Shown: positions 25,049 to 33,836, counted from the first letter of the stretch. The stretch is DNA of 64,000 nt from Ruminococcus sp. (GCF_017464355.1 NZ_JAFUAG010000002.1:1-64000); one strand, 5' to 3'. A program made the numbers and translations. The notes: generated by a model not told the origin, from the sequence alone.

Positions 25049-28000
25049 TTACTTTTTCAGTGCAACAGTTACCTTTCTGCCGTCCTCATACTCAACTTCG
25101 TATGAAGTATCAGCATCAGCTATCTCACCGCTGTCAGACAGTGTTTCGCCGCAGATGTAATCTACCCATGCCGCAGGCACATCGCCTGTCAGCTGCATAG
25201 ATATCTTGTCGGTGATAGCACAGCCCAGCTTGCGGCGGGCATCCTGTATGCTTCTCACGATATCTCTTGCGAAGCCCTCGTCACGCAGTTCATCGGTGAT
25301 AGTCAGGTCAAGGGAAACAACAATACCCTTGTCGGAAGCCACGTGCTGGCCTGCCTTAGCCTGATAAGTCACCAGTATAACTTCGCTGTCGAACTCTTCC
25401 TCAGTGCCGTTTATGTTCAGCACTGCCTTGTCGCCCTTAAGTGCGAACTTGCCGCTCTTGACAGCCTTGATGATATCGGGTATCCTGTCGGGATATCTGT
25501 TTCTTATCTCGTTGAAGTTGGGCGCATACTTGATCTCAGCCACGCTCTCGGCGCTTTCGAGTATCTTCACGCTCTTGACATTCAGCTCCTCAGCGATTAT
25601 ATCCTTGAAGCTCTCAACTACGCCGTTGCCCTGGCTGTCGCTCAGTGCCACGCACAGCTCGCTCAGAGGCTGGCGGTTCTTGACGTTGTTCTTGCTTCTG
25701 ATAGATCTTGCCAGATAGATGACATTTCTTACCAGCTTGACTTCATCCAGCAGCTTGTCATCACGGAAGCTGTCGGGTATCTCAGCCCAGCTCTCCAGAT
25801 GAACGGAGTAGCCGCCTGTCAGTGTCTTATAAAGCTTTTCAGCGATGATAGGCGCAGCAGGTGCGAACAGCTTGCACATATTCACCAGTACATAGTACAG
25901 TGTCTCGTAAGCGTTCTTCTTGTCCTCGCTCAGACCTTTCTCCCAGAAACGTCTTCTGGAACGTCTGATGAACCAGTTGGTCAGGCCGTCTACCAGCTCG
26001 ATAAGGTTCTCGACATACTTGTTTACGAAGTAAGCGTCCATATTCTTGCTGATAGCATCGCTTGCCTCCCACAGCTTAGCCAGCATCCAGCGGTCAAGCT
26101 GGTTGTCGGAGGTCGGGGGTGTCAGGCTCTCGGGCTTGAAATCATCTATATTCGCATAAGAGATGTAGAAGTTGCAGGCATTCCACAGAGGGAATATGAT
26201 CTGCTGAAGTGCATCGGATATGCCGTTGTCGTCAAACTGGAGATCACCTATGAGCATAGCGTTTGTCTGATAGAGGTACAGCCTGAATGCGTCGGTACCG
26301 AACTTCTTCATCAGCTCCATGGGGTCGGTGTAGTTCCTGGAGGACTTGGAAAGTTTCTTGCCGTCCTTGGCCAGGATAGTACCGTGTACCACGCAGTTCG
26401 AGAAGCAGGGCTTGTCGAACAGTGCCACAGAGAGAACGTGCAGGTAGTAGAACCAGCATCTGATCTGACCTGTGTACTCAACTATGAAATCAGAGGGGAA
26501 GTGGGAATCGAACCACTCCTTGTTCTCAAAGGGATAGTGCTTCTGTGCGAAAGGAACAGAGCCGCTTTCAAACCAGCAGTCAAGAACTTCGGGAACTCTC
26601 ACCTTTGTGCCTGTGCAGCCCTCGCAGTTACACTTGAACTTGATCTTGTCCATGTACTGCCTGTGCAGGTTGGTCAGCCTTACGCCGCTGGCCTGCTCGA
26701 TCTCGTCGATAGAGCCGAGAACTGTCCTGTCGCCGCAGGTGTCGCACTCCCAGATCGGGATAGGTGTTGACCAGTATCTGTTTCTGGAGATGTTCCAGTC
26801 ACGGGCATTCTCCAGCCACTTGCCGAATCTGCCGTGCTTAACGGTCTCGGGTACCCAGTTTATCAGCTCGTTCTGAGCTATCAGCTTGTCTTTTATCTTT
26901 GTAACATCGAAGTACCATGCGTCCATGGCCTTGTAGATAAGGGGTCTCTTACATCTCCAGCAGTGAGGATAGTTATGCTCGATGGTGCCGTCTGCCACAG
27001 CCTTGCCCTGCTCATACAGGAAGCGTATAACAGTGGGGTTCATCTCGATAACGTTCTTCTCGCCGTCAGCTTCGTAGAAGTCGGTGACTTCCTCGGTAAA
27101 TCTGCCCTTGGCGTCAACAGGGTTCACCAGGGGGATACCGTTGTTCTTGCAGGTCCAGTAGTCGTCCTCACCGAAAGCGGGAGCTGTATGCACGATACCC
27201 ACACCTTCGTCAGCGCCTACATAGTCAGCAGTAACTACCCTGAATGCCTTGTCCTTAAGGTCAGCAAAGTAGGGGAACAGAGGCTCGTAGGTTCTGCCCA
27301 CCAGCTCTTCGCCCTTAGCGGTCTTGACTATCTTGGGCTCCTTGCCGAATATCTTGTCATATCTGCCCAGCACTGCTGTACAAGCGATGAATATCTCCTC
27401 GCCCACGTCACAGAATGCATATTCCAGATCCTTGCCCACAGCCAGGCACAGGTTTGAAGGCAGTGTCCAGGGAGTGGTCGTCCATGCCAGGAAGAACACA
27501 GGCTTGCCGTCGATGACTTCCTCGGTCCTGAACTTGGTGATTATCCATCTGTCCTGACGGGGTCTGGTAGAGTCAGACTCTCTCGTATCGGAAATGGACA
27601 GTGAAGTCTCGCAGTGGGTGCAGTAAGGGGTAACTCTGTAATCACGATAGATGAGACCCTTGTCATAGCACTGCTTGAACGCCCACATGACACTTTCCAT
27701 GAAAGTGGGGTTCATGGTCTTGTAAGCGCCGTCGTAATCTACCCAGCGCGCCATCTGCTCAACGTACTCTTTCCATGCTTCGTTGTTGCCGCTTACCAGC
27801 TCAAAGCACTTGTCGTTGAACTTGTCTATACCCAGTGTATTCTCGATGTAGTTCTTGTCGTCTATGCCCAGGTCCTTCTCGACCTGATTTTCTATAGGCA
27901 GACCATGGCAGTCCCAGCCCCATACTCTGGGGACCTTGTAGCCCTTCATCGTCCAGTAGCGGGCGATCATATCCTTGATGAAGGATACCAGTATAGTGCC

Positions 28001-28174
28001 GTGGTGGGGCTTGCCTGTAGGGAAGGGAGGACCGTCATAGAACACGACCTCGGGAGCTTCCTTGTTGACCGATTTTTCAAATACGTTCTCGTCTTTCCAG
28101 AATTTCAGCACATCAGCCTGAATTTCAGGAATGTTCGGCTTTCCTGCCAGTTCTTCGTACTTCAAATTTTTCAC
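25049..28174 (-). CDS. ileS: Isoleucine--tRNA ligase
   Basis: 1041-aa class I synthetase. The HIGH-type motif is GPPFPTGKPHHG (about 48-59), the editing region includes TTTPWTLPSNL, and the KMSKS-type motif is GKKLSKSSRN (about 600). The C-terminal region is the long eukaryote-like form (about 1040 aa) rather than the 920-aa form with a zinc finger; this long form is associated with natural mupirocin resistance in other bacteria (family knowledge). The start is GTG 28174, preceded by AAAGGTG; upstream codons to 28261 lie outside the conserved protein. Confidence 0.96.
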   Translation of the reverse strand: MKNLKYEELAGKPNIPEIQADVLKFWKDENVFEKSVNKEAPEVVFYDGPPFPTGKPHHGTILVSFIKDMIARYWTMKGYKVPRVWGWDCHGLPIENQVEKDLGIDDKNYIENTLGIDKFNDKCFELVSGNNEAWKEYVEQMARWVDYDGAYKTMNPTFMESVMWAFKQCYDKGLIYRDYRVTPYCTHCETSLSISDTRESDSTRPRQDRWIITKFRTEEVIDGKPVFFLAWTTTPWTLPSNLCLAVGKDLEYAFCDVGEEIFIACTAVLGRYDKIFGKEPKIVKTAKGEELVGRTYEPLFPYFADLKDKAFRVVTADYVGADEGVGIVHTAPAFGEDDYWTCKNNGIPLVNPVDAKGRFTEEVTDFYEADGEKNVIEMNPTVIRFLYEQGKAVADGTIEHNYPHCWRCKRPLIYKAMDAWYFDVTKIKDKLIAQNELINWVPETVKHGRFGKWLENARDWNISRNRYWSTPIPIWECDTCGDRTVLGSIDEIEQASGVRLTNLHRQYMDKIKFKCNCEGCTGTKVRVPEVLDCWFESGSVPFAQKHYPFENKEWFDSHFPSDFIVEYTGQIRCWFYYLHVLSVALFDKPCFSNCVVHGTILAKDGKKLSKSSRNYTDPMELMKKFGTDAFRLYLYQTNAMLIGDLQFDDNGISDALQQIIFPLWNACNFYISYANIDDFKPESLTPPTSDNQLDRWMLAKLWEASDAISKNMDAYFVNKYVENLIELVDGLTNWFIRRSRRRFWEKGLSEDKKNAYETLYYVLVNMCKLFAPAAPIIAEKLYKTLTGGYSVHLESWAEIPDSFRDDKLLDEVKLVRNVIYLARSIRSKNNVKNRQPLSELCVALSDSQGNGVVESFKDIIAEELNVKSVKILESAESVAEIKYAPNFNEIRNRYPDRIPDIIKAVKSGKFALKGDKAVLNINGTEEEFDSEVILVTYQAKAGQHVASDKGIVVSLDLTITDELRDEGFARDIVRSIQDARRKLGCAITDKISMQLTGDVPAAWVDYICGETLSDSGEIADADTSYEVEYEDGRKVTVALKK

Positions 28175-28232
28175 ACACCTTTTCTTAGCGGGGGCTGTTC
28201 TATTTAACCCGCGCCTAAAATATACAAAATCA

Positions 28233-28261
28233 ATTATACCACTGTATAATATCATTGTCAA
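28233..28261 (-). promoter_or_regulatory. Consensus promoter of ileS
   Basis: Minus strand TTGACA (28261-28256), 17-bp spacer, TATAAT (28238-28233). The leader to the GTG start is only about 50 nt, too short for a T-box. Confidence 0.85.
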
Positions 28262-28314
28262 GCATAATTTATTAAAATTTGCCGAATTTATGGGGCTTTG
28301 CCCGAATGTCTGCC

Positions 28315-28956
28315 CTAGTCCTCAACTATGGATTTGACAGGTGCGGTATCCCGCTGATACTGTGCCCGCTTTGCCGCCAGTACCTTAAGTATTATCCACC
28401 AGATGAGTATGATAAGCTCCAGCACTGCCACCGCCCCCATGGGGTAATGGTGTTTCATGTACTCGGTGTTGATGTTCTGCATATCTTCCTCGACCCAGAC
28501 CTCGTCCAGCCTGTTGCTCAGGTAGTCGATGAAATACTGTGAAGCCCGCAGATAAAGCCCTGTTCCCACAGCTATCACCGCCATGGCAGGTATGTGCTTC
28601 CTGAAAAATTCGACTATTATGCCCCCAAGCACCAGCACGTCCCCTGCGAGCATACACCAGCCCACCCAGGCAGGCGGCTGGGGGTCTATATACCCGCCGA
28701 AAGTGCCAAATATCATTATGAGCCCGTAATACACTCCCGACCAGGCAAAGGGCAGCAGCATCAGCAGCCTGATGAACAAAAATCCCAGGGGTTCCTTGCC
28801 GTATCTGCCGTACTTGGTCTTTCGCAGCAGTTTTTTAGCCGACTTGCTCTGCCTGCGGCGGGCTTCTTCTCTGGCTTCCTGCTCTTCCTCTTCCAGCTCC
28901 CGCTTAGCCTGAAGCTGCTTTTGGTGCCGGGCTTTCAATCTATCCTTTTTTGACAT
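28315..28956 (-). CDS. Membrane protein with charged coiled-coil N-terminus
   Basis: 213-aa protein of unknown function. Residues 1-45 are Lys/Glu/Arg-rich (RELEEEEQEAREEARRRQSK) and probably a cytoplasmic coiled coil; four hydrophobic segments follow at about 58-80, 95-115, 122-140 and 172-192. GAGGT precedes the ATG. It is transcribed ahead of ileS on the same strand but ileS has its own promoter. No family is recognised. Confidence 0.75.
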   Translation of the reverse strand: MSKKDRLKARHQKQLQAKRELEEEEQEAREEARRRQSKSAKKLLRKTKYGRYGKEPLGFLFIRLLMLLPFAWSGVYYGLIMIFGTFGGYIDPQPPAWVGWCMLAGDVLVLGGIIVEFFRKHIPAMAVIAVGTGLYLRASQYFIDYLSNRLDEVWVEEDMQNINTEYMKHHYPMGAVAVLELIILIWWIILKVLAAKRAQYQRDTAPVKSIVED

Positions 28957-28983
28957 ATTTTACCTCTGTTATGTAATATAATT

Positions 28984-29083
28984 ATCCCAATTTGGTTGTG
29001 TATTGTTTTCCCCCGCCTTCGGCGGGGGAAACAATACGAAAAAGCTATTCTGTATCATCAGCAGTACACTTCAAAATTGGGAT
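28984..29083. mobile_element. MITE-like palindromic element, copy 1 (100 bp)
   Basis: Terminal inverted repeats ATCCCAATTT / AAATTGGGAT, with ATATAATT directly repeated on both sides (28976-28983 and 29084-29091), a perfect 8-bp target duplication. The interior holds GTGTATTG and a 17-bp hairpin (29000-29037) with core CCCCCGCC TTCG GGCGGGGG. A shorter relative lies at 56304-56351. No coding capacity; the source transposase is not in the window. Confidence 0.75.
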
Positions 29084-29303
29084 ATATAATTTTGAACTGA
29101 AATATTATACCATACTTTTATATGCATTTCAAGGCGCAAATTTGAAAATTTTGCTATTCCCGCAAATTTCAGCCGCTGCTGCCAAGACAAATAATGCTTG
29201 CGGAAAGCTTGGTATGAAAGCTGCGTCAGCTGTCAAAAATATAGCTGAGAGCAAAAATCGAAAAAAGGCAGTTCTTCTGCCGAAAGCAAAGGAAGATACC
29301 AAA

Positions 29304-30506
29304 ATGGAGATAAGAAAATTTTCAAAACAGACAGCTGCCGCCTTTGGCGCGGCTGCCCTGAGCCTGCTGGGGCTGGCAGGCTTTTACGGCAAAGCCCTCC
29401 CTGACAGATACAACGTGGGCAGCGGGGGCGAACTCACCCTGAACACTTTTTTCACCATATCCTCACGGCCTGCAAAAAACATCTGCACGGTGGCGCTGAC
29501 GGATATGTCGGCAGGCGGCTCCCATTCCTCCGAGAACACCCTGCTGCTTTTCGGCAGTGTGCCTGTCAAGGACGTTACTGCCGTCAGCGAGCCCCGACCT
29601 CAGCTTGTGCCCTGCGGTGAGACCTTCGGCATAAAGCTGCTGACCGACGGCGTGGTAGTGGTGGAGCTGACTAAGGTAGGCGACAGCTGTCCTGCCCGTG
29701 AATGTGGCATACGCAAGGGTGATATCATTGTTTCCATAGACGGGAAAAATATACGCTCGAACCGTGATGTTTCCGCTGCCGTAAGAGAATGCTGTGAGGG
29801 CGGCTGCACTGTCAGGCTGCGGCGGGGCGGCAAGGATATGACCCTGACTATTTTCCCCGTATGGTGGGAGGGCAGCTACAAGGCAGGTATGTGGGTGCGG
29901 GATTCCTCGGCGGGCATAGGCACCCTGACTTTCTATGATGAGGACACAGGCATTTTCGGCGGCCTGGGGCACCCAGTCTGTGACAGCGACACCAAAGAAA
30001 TGCTGCCCCTTTCCGAGGGCGCGGTGGGCAGCATAGGCATAACGGGGCTTATACCCTCCTCTGAGGGCTGCCCTGGGCAGCTGCTGGGTGAATTCAAGGG
30101 TGACGAAGTGCTGGGGGACATAACCCTCAACTGCGAGCAGGGGCTTTTCGGCAGGCTGGAAGCACCTCCCGACAAAAAGGAAGCCGTTGAGCTGGGCTAC
30201 AAGCAGGAGATACGCAAAGGCCCCGCCGAGATATACAGTTCCCTTGACGGGGGAGAGCCCAGGGCATACTCGGTGGAGATAGAGCATATCGACCTGAGCG
30301 ACAGCGCCCCCCATGACCTGGTGGTACACATAACCGACAGGGAACTCATCGGCGAAACAGGGGGCATAGTACAGGGCATGAGTGGCTCGCCCATTATCCA
30401 GAACGGCCGACTTGTAGGTGCTGTCACCCACGTCTTTATCGACGACCCCACCCGTGGCTATGGCATTTTCGCCGAGGACATGGCCGAAGCCGCCCTGACA
30501 TCATAA
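29304..30506 (+). CDS. spoIVB: SpoIVB-type peptidase (S55, PDZ), sporulation signalling protease
   Basis: About 400 aa. Signal-anchor at about 10-28 (AAAFGAAALSLLGLAGF), PDZ domain at about 100-190 (ARECGIRKGDIIVSIDGKNI), then the S55 peptidase domain with His in GIFGGLGHPVCD and nucleophilic Ser in QGMSGSPIIQNG. SpoIVB activates the SpoIVFA-SpoIVFB complex and so sigma-K processing in the mother cell. ATG 29304 is preceded by AAAGGAAG; an upstream in-frame ATG at 29214 lacks a good site. spo0A, its usual neighbour, is not here. Confidence 0.93.
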   Translation: MEIRKFSKQTAAAFGAAALSLLGLAGFYGKALPDRYNVGSGGELTLNTFFTISSRPAKNICTVALTDMSAGGSHSSENTLLLFGSVPVKDVTAVSEPRPQLVPCGETFGIKLLTDGVVVVELTKVGDSCPARECGIRKGDIIVSIDGKNIRSNRDVSAAVRECCEGGCTVRLRRGGKDMTLTIFPVWWEGSYKAGMWVRDSSAGIGTLTFYDEDTGIFGGLGHPVCDSDTKEMLPLSEGAVGSIGITGLIPSSEGCPGQLLGEFKGDEVLGDITLNCEQGLFGRLEAPPDKKEAVELGYKQEIRKGPAEIYSSLDGGEPRAYSVEIEHIDLSDSAPHDLVVHITDRELIGETGGIVQGMSGSPIIQNGRLVGAVTHVFIDDPTRGYGIFAEDMAEAALTS

Positions 30507-30512
30507 AGCAGA

Positions 30513-30645
30513 ACACCCCCGCTTTATGGGTGGCACTCACAAAGAAACTTGTGTGTTTTATCGGGGGAAACCTTTCTGAAGAAAGGTTATCCCCCAGCAG
30601 AACATATAAGCTTCTTCATGAGAACTACCCATAAAGCGGGGGTGT
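30513..30645. repeat. Palindromic intergenic element with 19-bp perfect ends
   Basis: ACACCCCCGCTTTATGGGT (30513-30531) is exactly complementary to 30627-30645. The interior has a second stem, GGGGG-AACCTTT / AAAGGTT-CCCCC (30563-30595). It begins 7 bp after the spoIVB stop and ends 13 bp before the convergent dockerin gene, so it may also end transcription from both sides. A partial copy is at 19525-19595. Confidence 0.7.
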
Positions 30646-30658
30646 GTGATTTTATGAC

Positions 30659-31228
30659 TTATTCAGCAACATCAAATGCGACTTTCTCACGGGCTATACC
30701 ATTTTCTTCCATGAATTTCAATATCCTTTCAATTGCAGCGTCGCCGTGCTTTTGCAATGTTTCATCGCTGACAGGTCCTTCATAGAGCGAGCCGTTTACC
30801 TGTACCCAGACTACCTTTCTGGGGGGAAATTCACCTGTTCCGTCGTCATCCAGGTCATAGATCCCGATACTTGTCGATGCATGGAGATCATTTTCCTTTA
30901 TGAACTGATATAACATCTTGTTGCAGGTCAGCAGGTCGGCATCGGCAGTATCGGCGGGGCGAATGTTCTTCACCTGTGCCGTCAGCACCATAAGGTCGGT
31001 CAGATCCACCTCGCCGTCAACATTGATATCAGCTGCAAAAAGCTGTTCGCTGTCAAGGGCTTTTATGGATTTCACATGAGCCGCAAGCATGACAACATCG
31101 GTGACATCGGCATTGCCGTCACCGTTTATATCGCCGCCGATCACAGGTTCAGCGCATACGGGCAGTATCATCGTGCCGCCTATGCAGGCAGCGGTGAGCA
31201 GGGCTGTGAGTTTTTTTGTTATTTTCAT
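30659..31228 (-). CDS. Secreted dockerin protein, 189 aa, paralogue A
   Basis: Signal peptide at 1-27 (LLTAACIGGTMILPVCA), then a complete type I dockerin (about 30-90) with two calcium loops, DINGDGNADVTD and DINVDGEVDLTD, and a 95-residue C-terminal domain of unknown fold (strand KVVWVQVNGSLYEGPVS, helix AAIERILKFMEENGI). The dockerin should attach it to a cohesin on the cell surface or cellulosome-like complex. The first 90 residues are almost identical to paralogue B, which shows recent duplication. AGGAGG precedes ATG. Third gene of the protease operon. Confidence 0.85.
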   Translation of the reverse strand: MKITKKLTALLTAACIGGTMILPVCAEPVIGGDINGDGNADVTDVVMLAAHVKSIKALDSEQLFAADINVDGEVDLTDLMVLTAQVKNIRPADTADADLLTCNKMLYQFIKENDLHASTSIGIYDLDDDGTGEFPPRKVVWVQVNGSLYEGPVSDETLQKHGDAAIERILKFMEENGIAREKVAFDVAE

Positions 31229-31261
31229 GGCTATTCCTCCTTTTGTGACAGAACGTCAGGT

Positions 31262-31798
31262 CTATTCAGGCAAATCATATCTTAAACGGTATGTATCTAT
31301 GTTGTTTTTCTCAACAAAGTCCATCATCTTGTTTAATGCGGCCTGACCTCTCCTTTGTTCTCTTTCGGGGGACACCGGCGATACTATACATTCATTGTCG
31401 ATGGTTATGTATACTACTTTCCTTCCGATCTCGTCATCATACATGATCTTGGCATAAGCTTCAAGTTCGTTTTCATCGATGAACTTTGTTACCATGCCGA
31501 GGATGGTATCAAGGTCGGTTATTTCTGCTCTTATGTTCTTCACCTGTGCCGTCAGCACCATAAGGTCGGTTATATCCACCTCGCCGTCAACATTGATATC
31601 AGCTGCAAAAAGCTGTTCGCTGTCAAGGGCTTTTATGGATTTCACATGAGCCGCGAGCATGACAACATCGGTGACATCGGCATTGCCGTCACCGTTTATA
31701 TCGCCGCCGATCACAGGCTCGGCGCATACGGGCAGTATCATCGTGCCACCTATGCAGGCAGCAGTGAGCAGGGCTGTGAGTTTTTTTGTTTTTTTCAT
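31262..31798 (-). CDS. Secreted dockerin protein, 178 aa, paralogue B
   Basis: Same layout as its neighbour: signal peptide (1-27), two-loop dockerin (about 30-90), and a diverged C-terminal domain with the corresponding strand KVVYITIDNECIVSPVS and helix ALNKMMDFVEKNNID. Dockerin halves are nearly identical while C-terminal domains share only about a third of positions by eye, so the tails have been selected to differ or the front has been homogenised. It lies 18 bp downstream of the secreted protease gene. GGAGGG precedes the ATG. Confidence 0.85.
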   Translation of the reverse strand: MKKTKKLTALLTAACIGGTMILPVCAEPVIGGDINGDGNADVTDVVMLAAHVKSIKALDSEQLFAADINVDGEVDITDLMVLTAQVKNIRAEITDLDTILGMVTKFIDENELEAYAKIMYDDEIGRKVVYITIDNECIVSPVSPEREQRRGQAALNKMMDFVEKNNIDTYRLRYDLPE

Positions 31799-31815
31799 AT
31801 GGATCCCTCCATCTC

Positions 31816-33009
31816 TTAATAGCTTATATTCGGATTATCGAAATAGAATTGCAAGTGATATTTGGTGATTCGACTACTAGTATTTGCTGTGGAGTCAAAT
31901 TCTCCGTGATGAATTGCCAGTGCTGTATATATTTTTTTCGTTGAACCGCCGAACTTATACTTAGTAACAGTATAGACTGGCGCACCGCTTTGGCCATGCC
32001 CCGTATCAACGCTATAATGTAGGCACTGGGAATTACTGTTCCCAACGACCCAGCCTTCTCCAGAGTAGAATGTATTATCACCTCTAAAACCTGTGACACG
32101 CAGAGGAATGTTAGCATAATTTGTGGCATTTACATTGTACGAAACACCAAGATTAAAATATTTATGTTCAGCTGAAGATAACTCGGAATTGATTGTCAAT
32201 AGGGCATAATCAAATTTATTATTACCATTGGTTATATACTCAGCAGGAATGTGTGCTTGAACTGCACTATAAGGAGTAGATATCAAATTTCCACTACTGT
32301 CATATGAATAAGCAGTAACAACCATGTTAGAACACCATTTGGAGTGTTCTTTATCATAAACACAATGAGCGGCAGTAGCGATTATATGATCATCTATGAT
32401 AAATCCAGTTGCACTTCTGGGCGCATTATTCTTGAGATAATCTAACTTTACTATACCTGTTATTTCAGCGTGGTCGTAATTAACTTCAGTTTCATCGGTG
32501 CCAATTATAGAAGTTATGAGAGAACTGGGTGTTGACATAGTCGTTGAGCTTGGAGTAAGGTTGTATGAGGTTCCGGTTTCTGACGCACTATTTGAGAAGT
32601 TGTGTTTCAGATACTGCCTTGGAGTCATGCTTGAAGCAAGATAGTCAGGGGTAAATCCGGAAGTAAGATTGAAGGGGTAAGATGTGTTAGTAGTTTCTGA
32701 ATAGAATGTGGCATTATACGTCTTATTCTGCACATATGCTGAAATACATTTTACATCGGCTTCGTCAACTGTCATGCTGCGATTAGCATCCAGCTGATTG
32801 TAGTTATCAACTCTCAGATATCCAAGCAGATAACCCTGAACGGCGAGAACATCGGTGACATTGATGTCACCGTCGTGATTGACATCACGAGGATCATAAA
32901 GGGTTGCACTCTCCATATCAGCGAAATTAGCGAATGCACCTATGACACAACTTGATGCACAAATAGTCATAGCGGCAAGACCCGCAACCAATGATTTGAA
33001 AAGTTTCAT
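31816..33009 (-). CDS. Secreted trypsin-like serine protease (S1B) with N-terminal dockerin
   Basis: 397 aa from ATG 33009 (AGGAGGT upstream). Signal peptide at about 1-28, dockerin at about 35-92 (DVNHDGDINVTD and LDANRSMTVDEAD as the two loops), a linker, and a V8-like protease domain with His in TAAHCVY, Asp in FDYALL and Ser in GHGQSGAPVY. All three catalytic residues are intact. The zymogen linker is Ser/Thr-rich. It leads an operon with two small dockerin proteins. Probably cell-surface or cellulosome-bound protein degradation. Confidence 0.92.
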   Translation of the reverse strand: MKLFKSLVAGLAAMTICASSCVIGAFANFADMESATLYDPRDVNHDGDINVTDVLAVQGYLLGYLRVDNYNQLDANRSMTVDEADVKCISAYVQNKTYNATFYSETTNTSYPFNLTSGFTPDYLASSMTPRQYLKHNFSNSASETGTSYNLTPSSTTMSTPSSLITSIIGTDETEVNYDHAEITGIVKLDYLKNNAPRSATGFIIDDHIIATAAHCVYDKEHSKWCSNMVVTAYSYDSSGNLISTPYSAVQAHIPAEYITNGNNKFDYALLTINSELSSAEHKYFNLGVSYNVNATNYANIPLRVTGFRGDNTFYSGEGWVVGNSNSQCLHYSVDTGHGQSGAPVYTVTKYKFGGSTKKIYTALAIHHGEFDSTANTSSRITKYHLQFYFDNPNISY

Positions 33010-33092
33010 TTTGCATAACCTCCTTAGCAAATTAGTTAAATGAGTTCGTTTGTGAGTTATTGTTAAACAAAGGTTTATGTTTTATATATATA

Positions 33093-33121
33093 ATTGTACA
33101 GTATATAAAAGAAAACGTCAA
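33093..33121 (-). promoter_or_regulatory. Promoter of the secreted protease operon
   Basis: Minus strand TTGACG (33121-33116), 17-bp spacer, TACAAT (33098-33093). Between it and 33332 (the rest of a 408-bp gap between genes) I see only AT-rich sequence without other structure. Confidence 0.7.
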
Positions 33122-33332
33122 GGAAAACATTTCCAATTACGAATAAATTCACAACTTATTTACGATAAGTTTACATTTTTGATGATATCTTCCGTTTCCT
33201 CCCGCCGCACATAAATACTCGGAAAACATGAATATCTCTGCCTTTCAGCCCTTTGCTGACCCGCCCCTTTTCAGCTGATATCCACCCGTATATCCCCACG
33301 GTTTTGTCGGAATTCTTTATTGCGAAAAAATA

Positions 33333-33361
33333 TTGACATAATAAGGGAGCTAATGTATAAT
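33333..33361 (+). promoter_or_regulatory. Promoter of the half-dockerin gene
   Basis: TTGACA, 17-bp spacer, TATAAT, about 50 nt before the AAGGAGGAATAGT ribosome binding site of the 86-aa gene. Confidence 0.8.
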
Positions 33362-33417
33362 GTAATCAGCATTATCCCGCAAACTTAACTTCATGCGTGA
33401 ATAAGGAGGAATAGTAT

Positions 33418-33678
33418 ATGACAAAGAAGATCATTTCAGCGGTTATGGCTGTTACACTGGGGTTTGGTGCAGCGGCGGCAGTGCTGCCCGCAGGCAGTGC
33501 TTTCAGCATGGCGGTAACTGCTTCTGCGGAGGACAAAAACAGCGGCAAGTGCGGCGAGGAGGCCGAATGGGTTCTGGACGGCGATACCCTGACAGATGTC
33601 AACAACGACGGGAACGTAAATGTCACCGACCTGAATCTGGTAGCCGCCCGCGTAAAGGGCATAAGGCCGCTTTCGTAA
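33418..33678 (+). CDS. Secreted 86-aa protein with a single dockerin loop
   Basis: Signal peptide at 1-37 (LGFGAAAAVLPAGSAFS, cleavage near ASA-ED), a short acidic linker with one cysteine, and one calcium loop plus helix, DVNNDGNVNVTDLNLVAARV, ending KGIRPLS. A functional dockerin has two such units, so this is half a module at the very end of the protein. It has its own consensus promoter, a strong ribosome binding site and a terminator, so it is a real gene rather than a fragment. Role unknown. Confidence 0.75.
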   Translation: MTKKIISAVMAVTLGFGAAAAVLPAGSAFSMAVTASAEDKNSGKCGEEAEWVLDGDTLTDVNNDGNVNVTDLNLVAARVKGIRPLS

Positions 33679-33691
33679 ACCAAAACTGAAT

Positions 33692-33728
33692 GTCCCCCGC
33701 AGGCAGCGTTCCTGCGGGGACGTTTTTT
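33692..33728 (+). terminator. Terminator of the half-dockerin gene
   Basis: GTCCC-CGCAGG / CCTGCGGGGAC stem with one bulged C, followed by GTTTTTTT. Confidence 0.9.
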
Positions 33729-33742
33729 TGCTTTGCTATGTC

Positions 33743-33771
33743 TTTACATTTTCGGGAAAATGTGTTATAAT
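33743..33771 (+). promoter_or_regulatory. Promoter of purB
   Basis: TTTACA, 17-bp spacer, TATAAT. The spacer is filled by an 18-bp palindrome. Confidence 0.8.
33746..33763. promoter_or_regulatory. Palindromic operator candidate in the purB promoter
   Basis: ACATTTTC GG GAAAATGT, perfect 8-2-8 inverted repeat between -35 and -10; a further half-site GAAAATGT occurs at 33793-33800. It does not look like the Bacillus PurR box. The repressor is unknown. Confidence 0.55.
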
Positions 33772-33836
33772 GACTGTATATTGTTTTATGACGGAAAATG
33801 TTCCGCACTATACTTTTTCTGAAAGAGGTAATGACT

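Noticed and set aside
25343-26770. 475-codon plus-strand frame opposite ileS
   Set aside because: Antisense shadow of a well-conserved synthetase; composition and lack of start signal are typical of such shadows.
28175-28314. T-box riboswitch for ileS or valS
   Set aside because: The ileS leader is only about 50 nt from a clear promoter and no T-box or specifier stem is visible; the valS gap is 69 bp.
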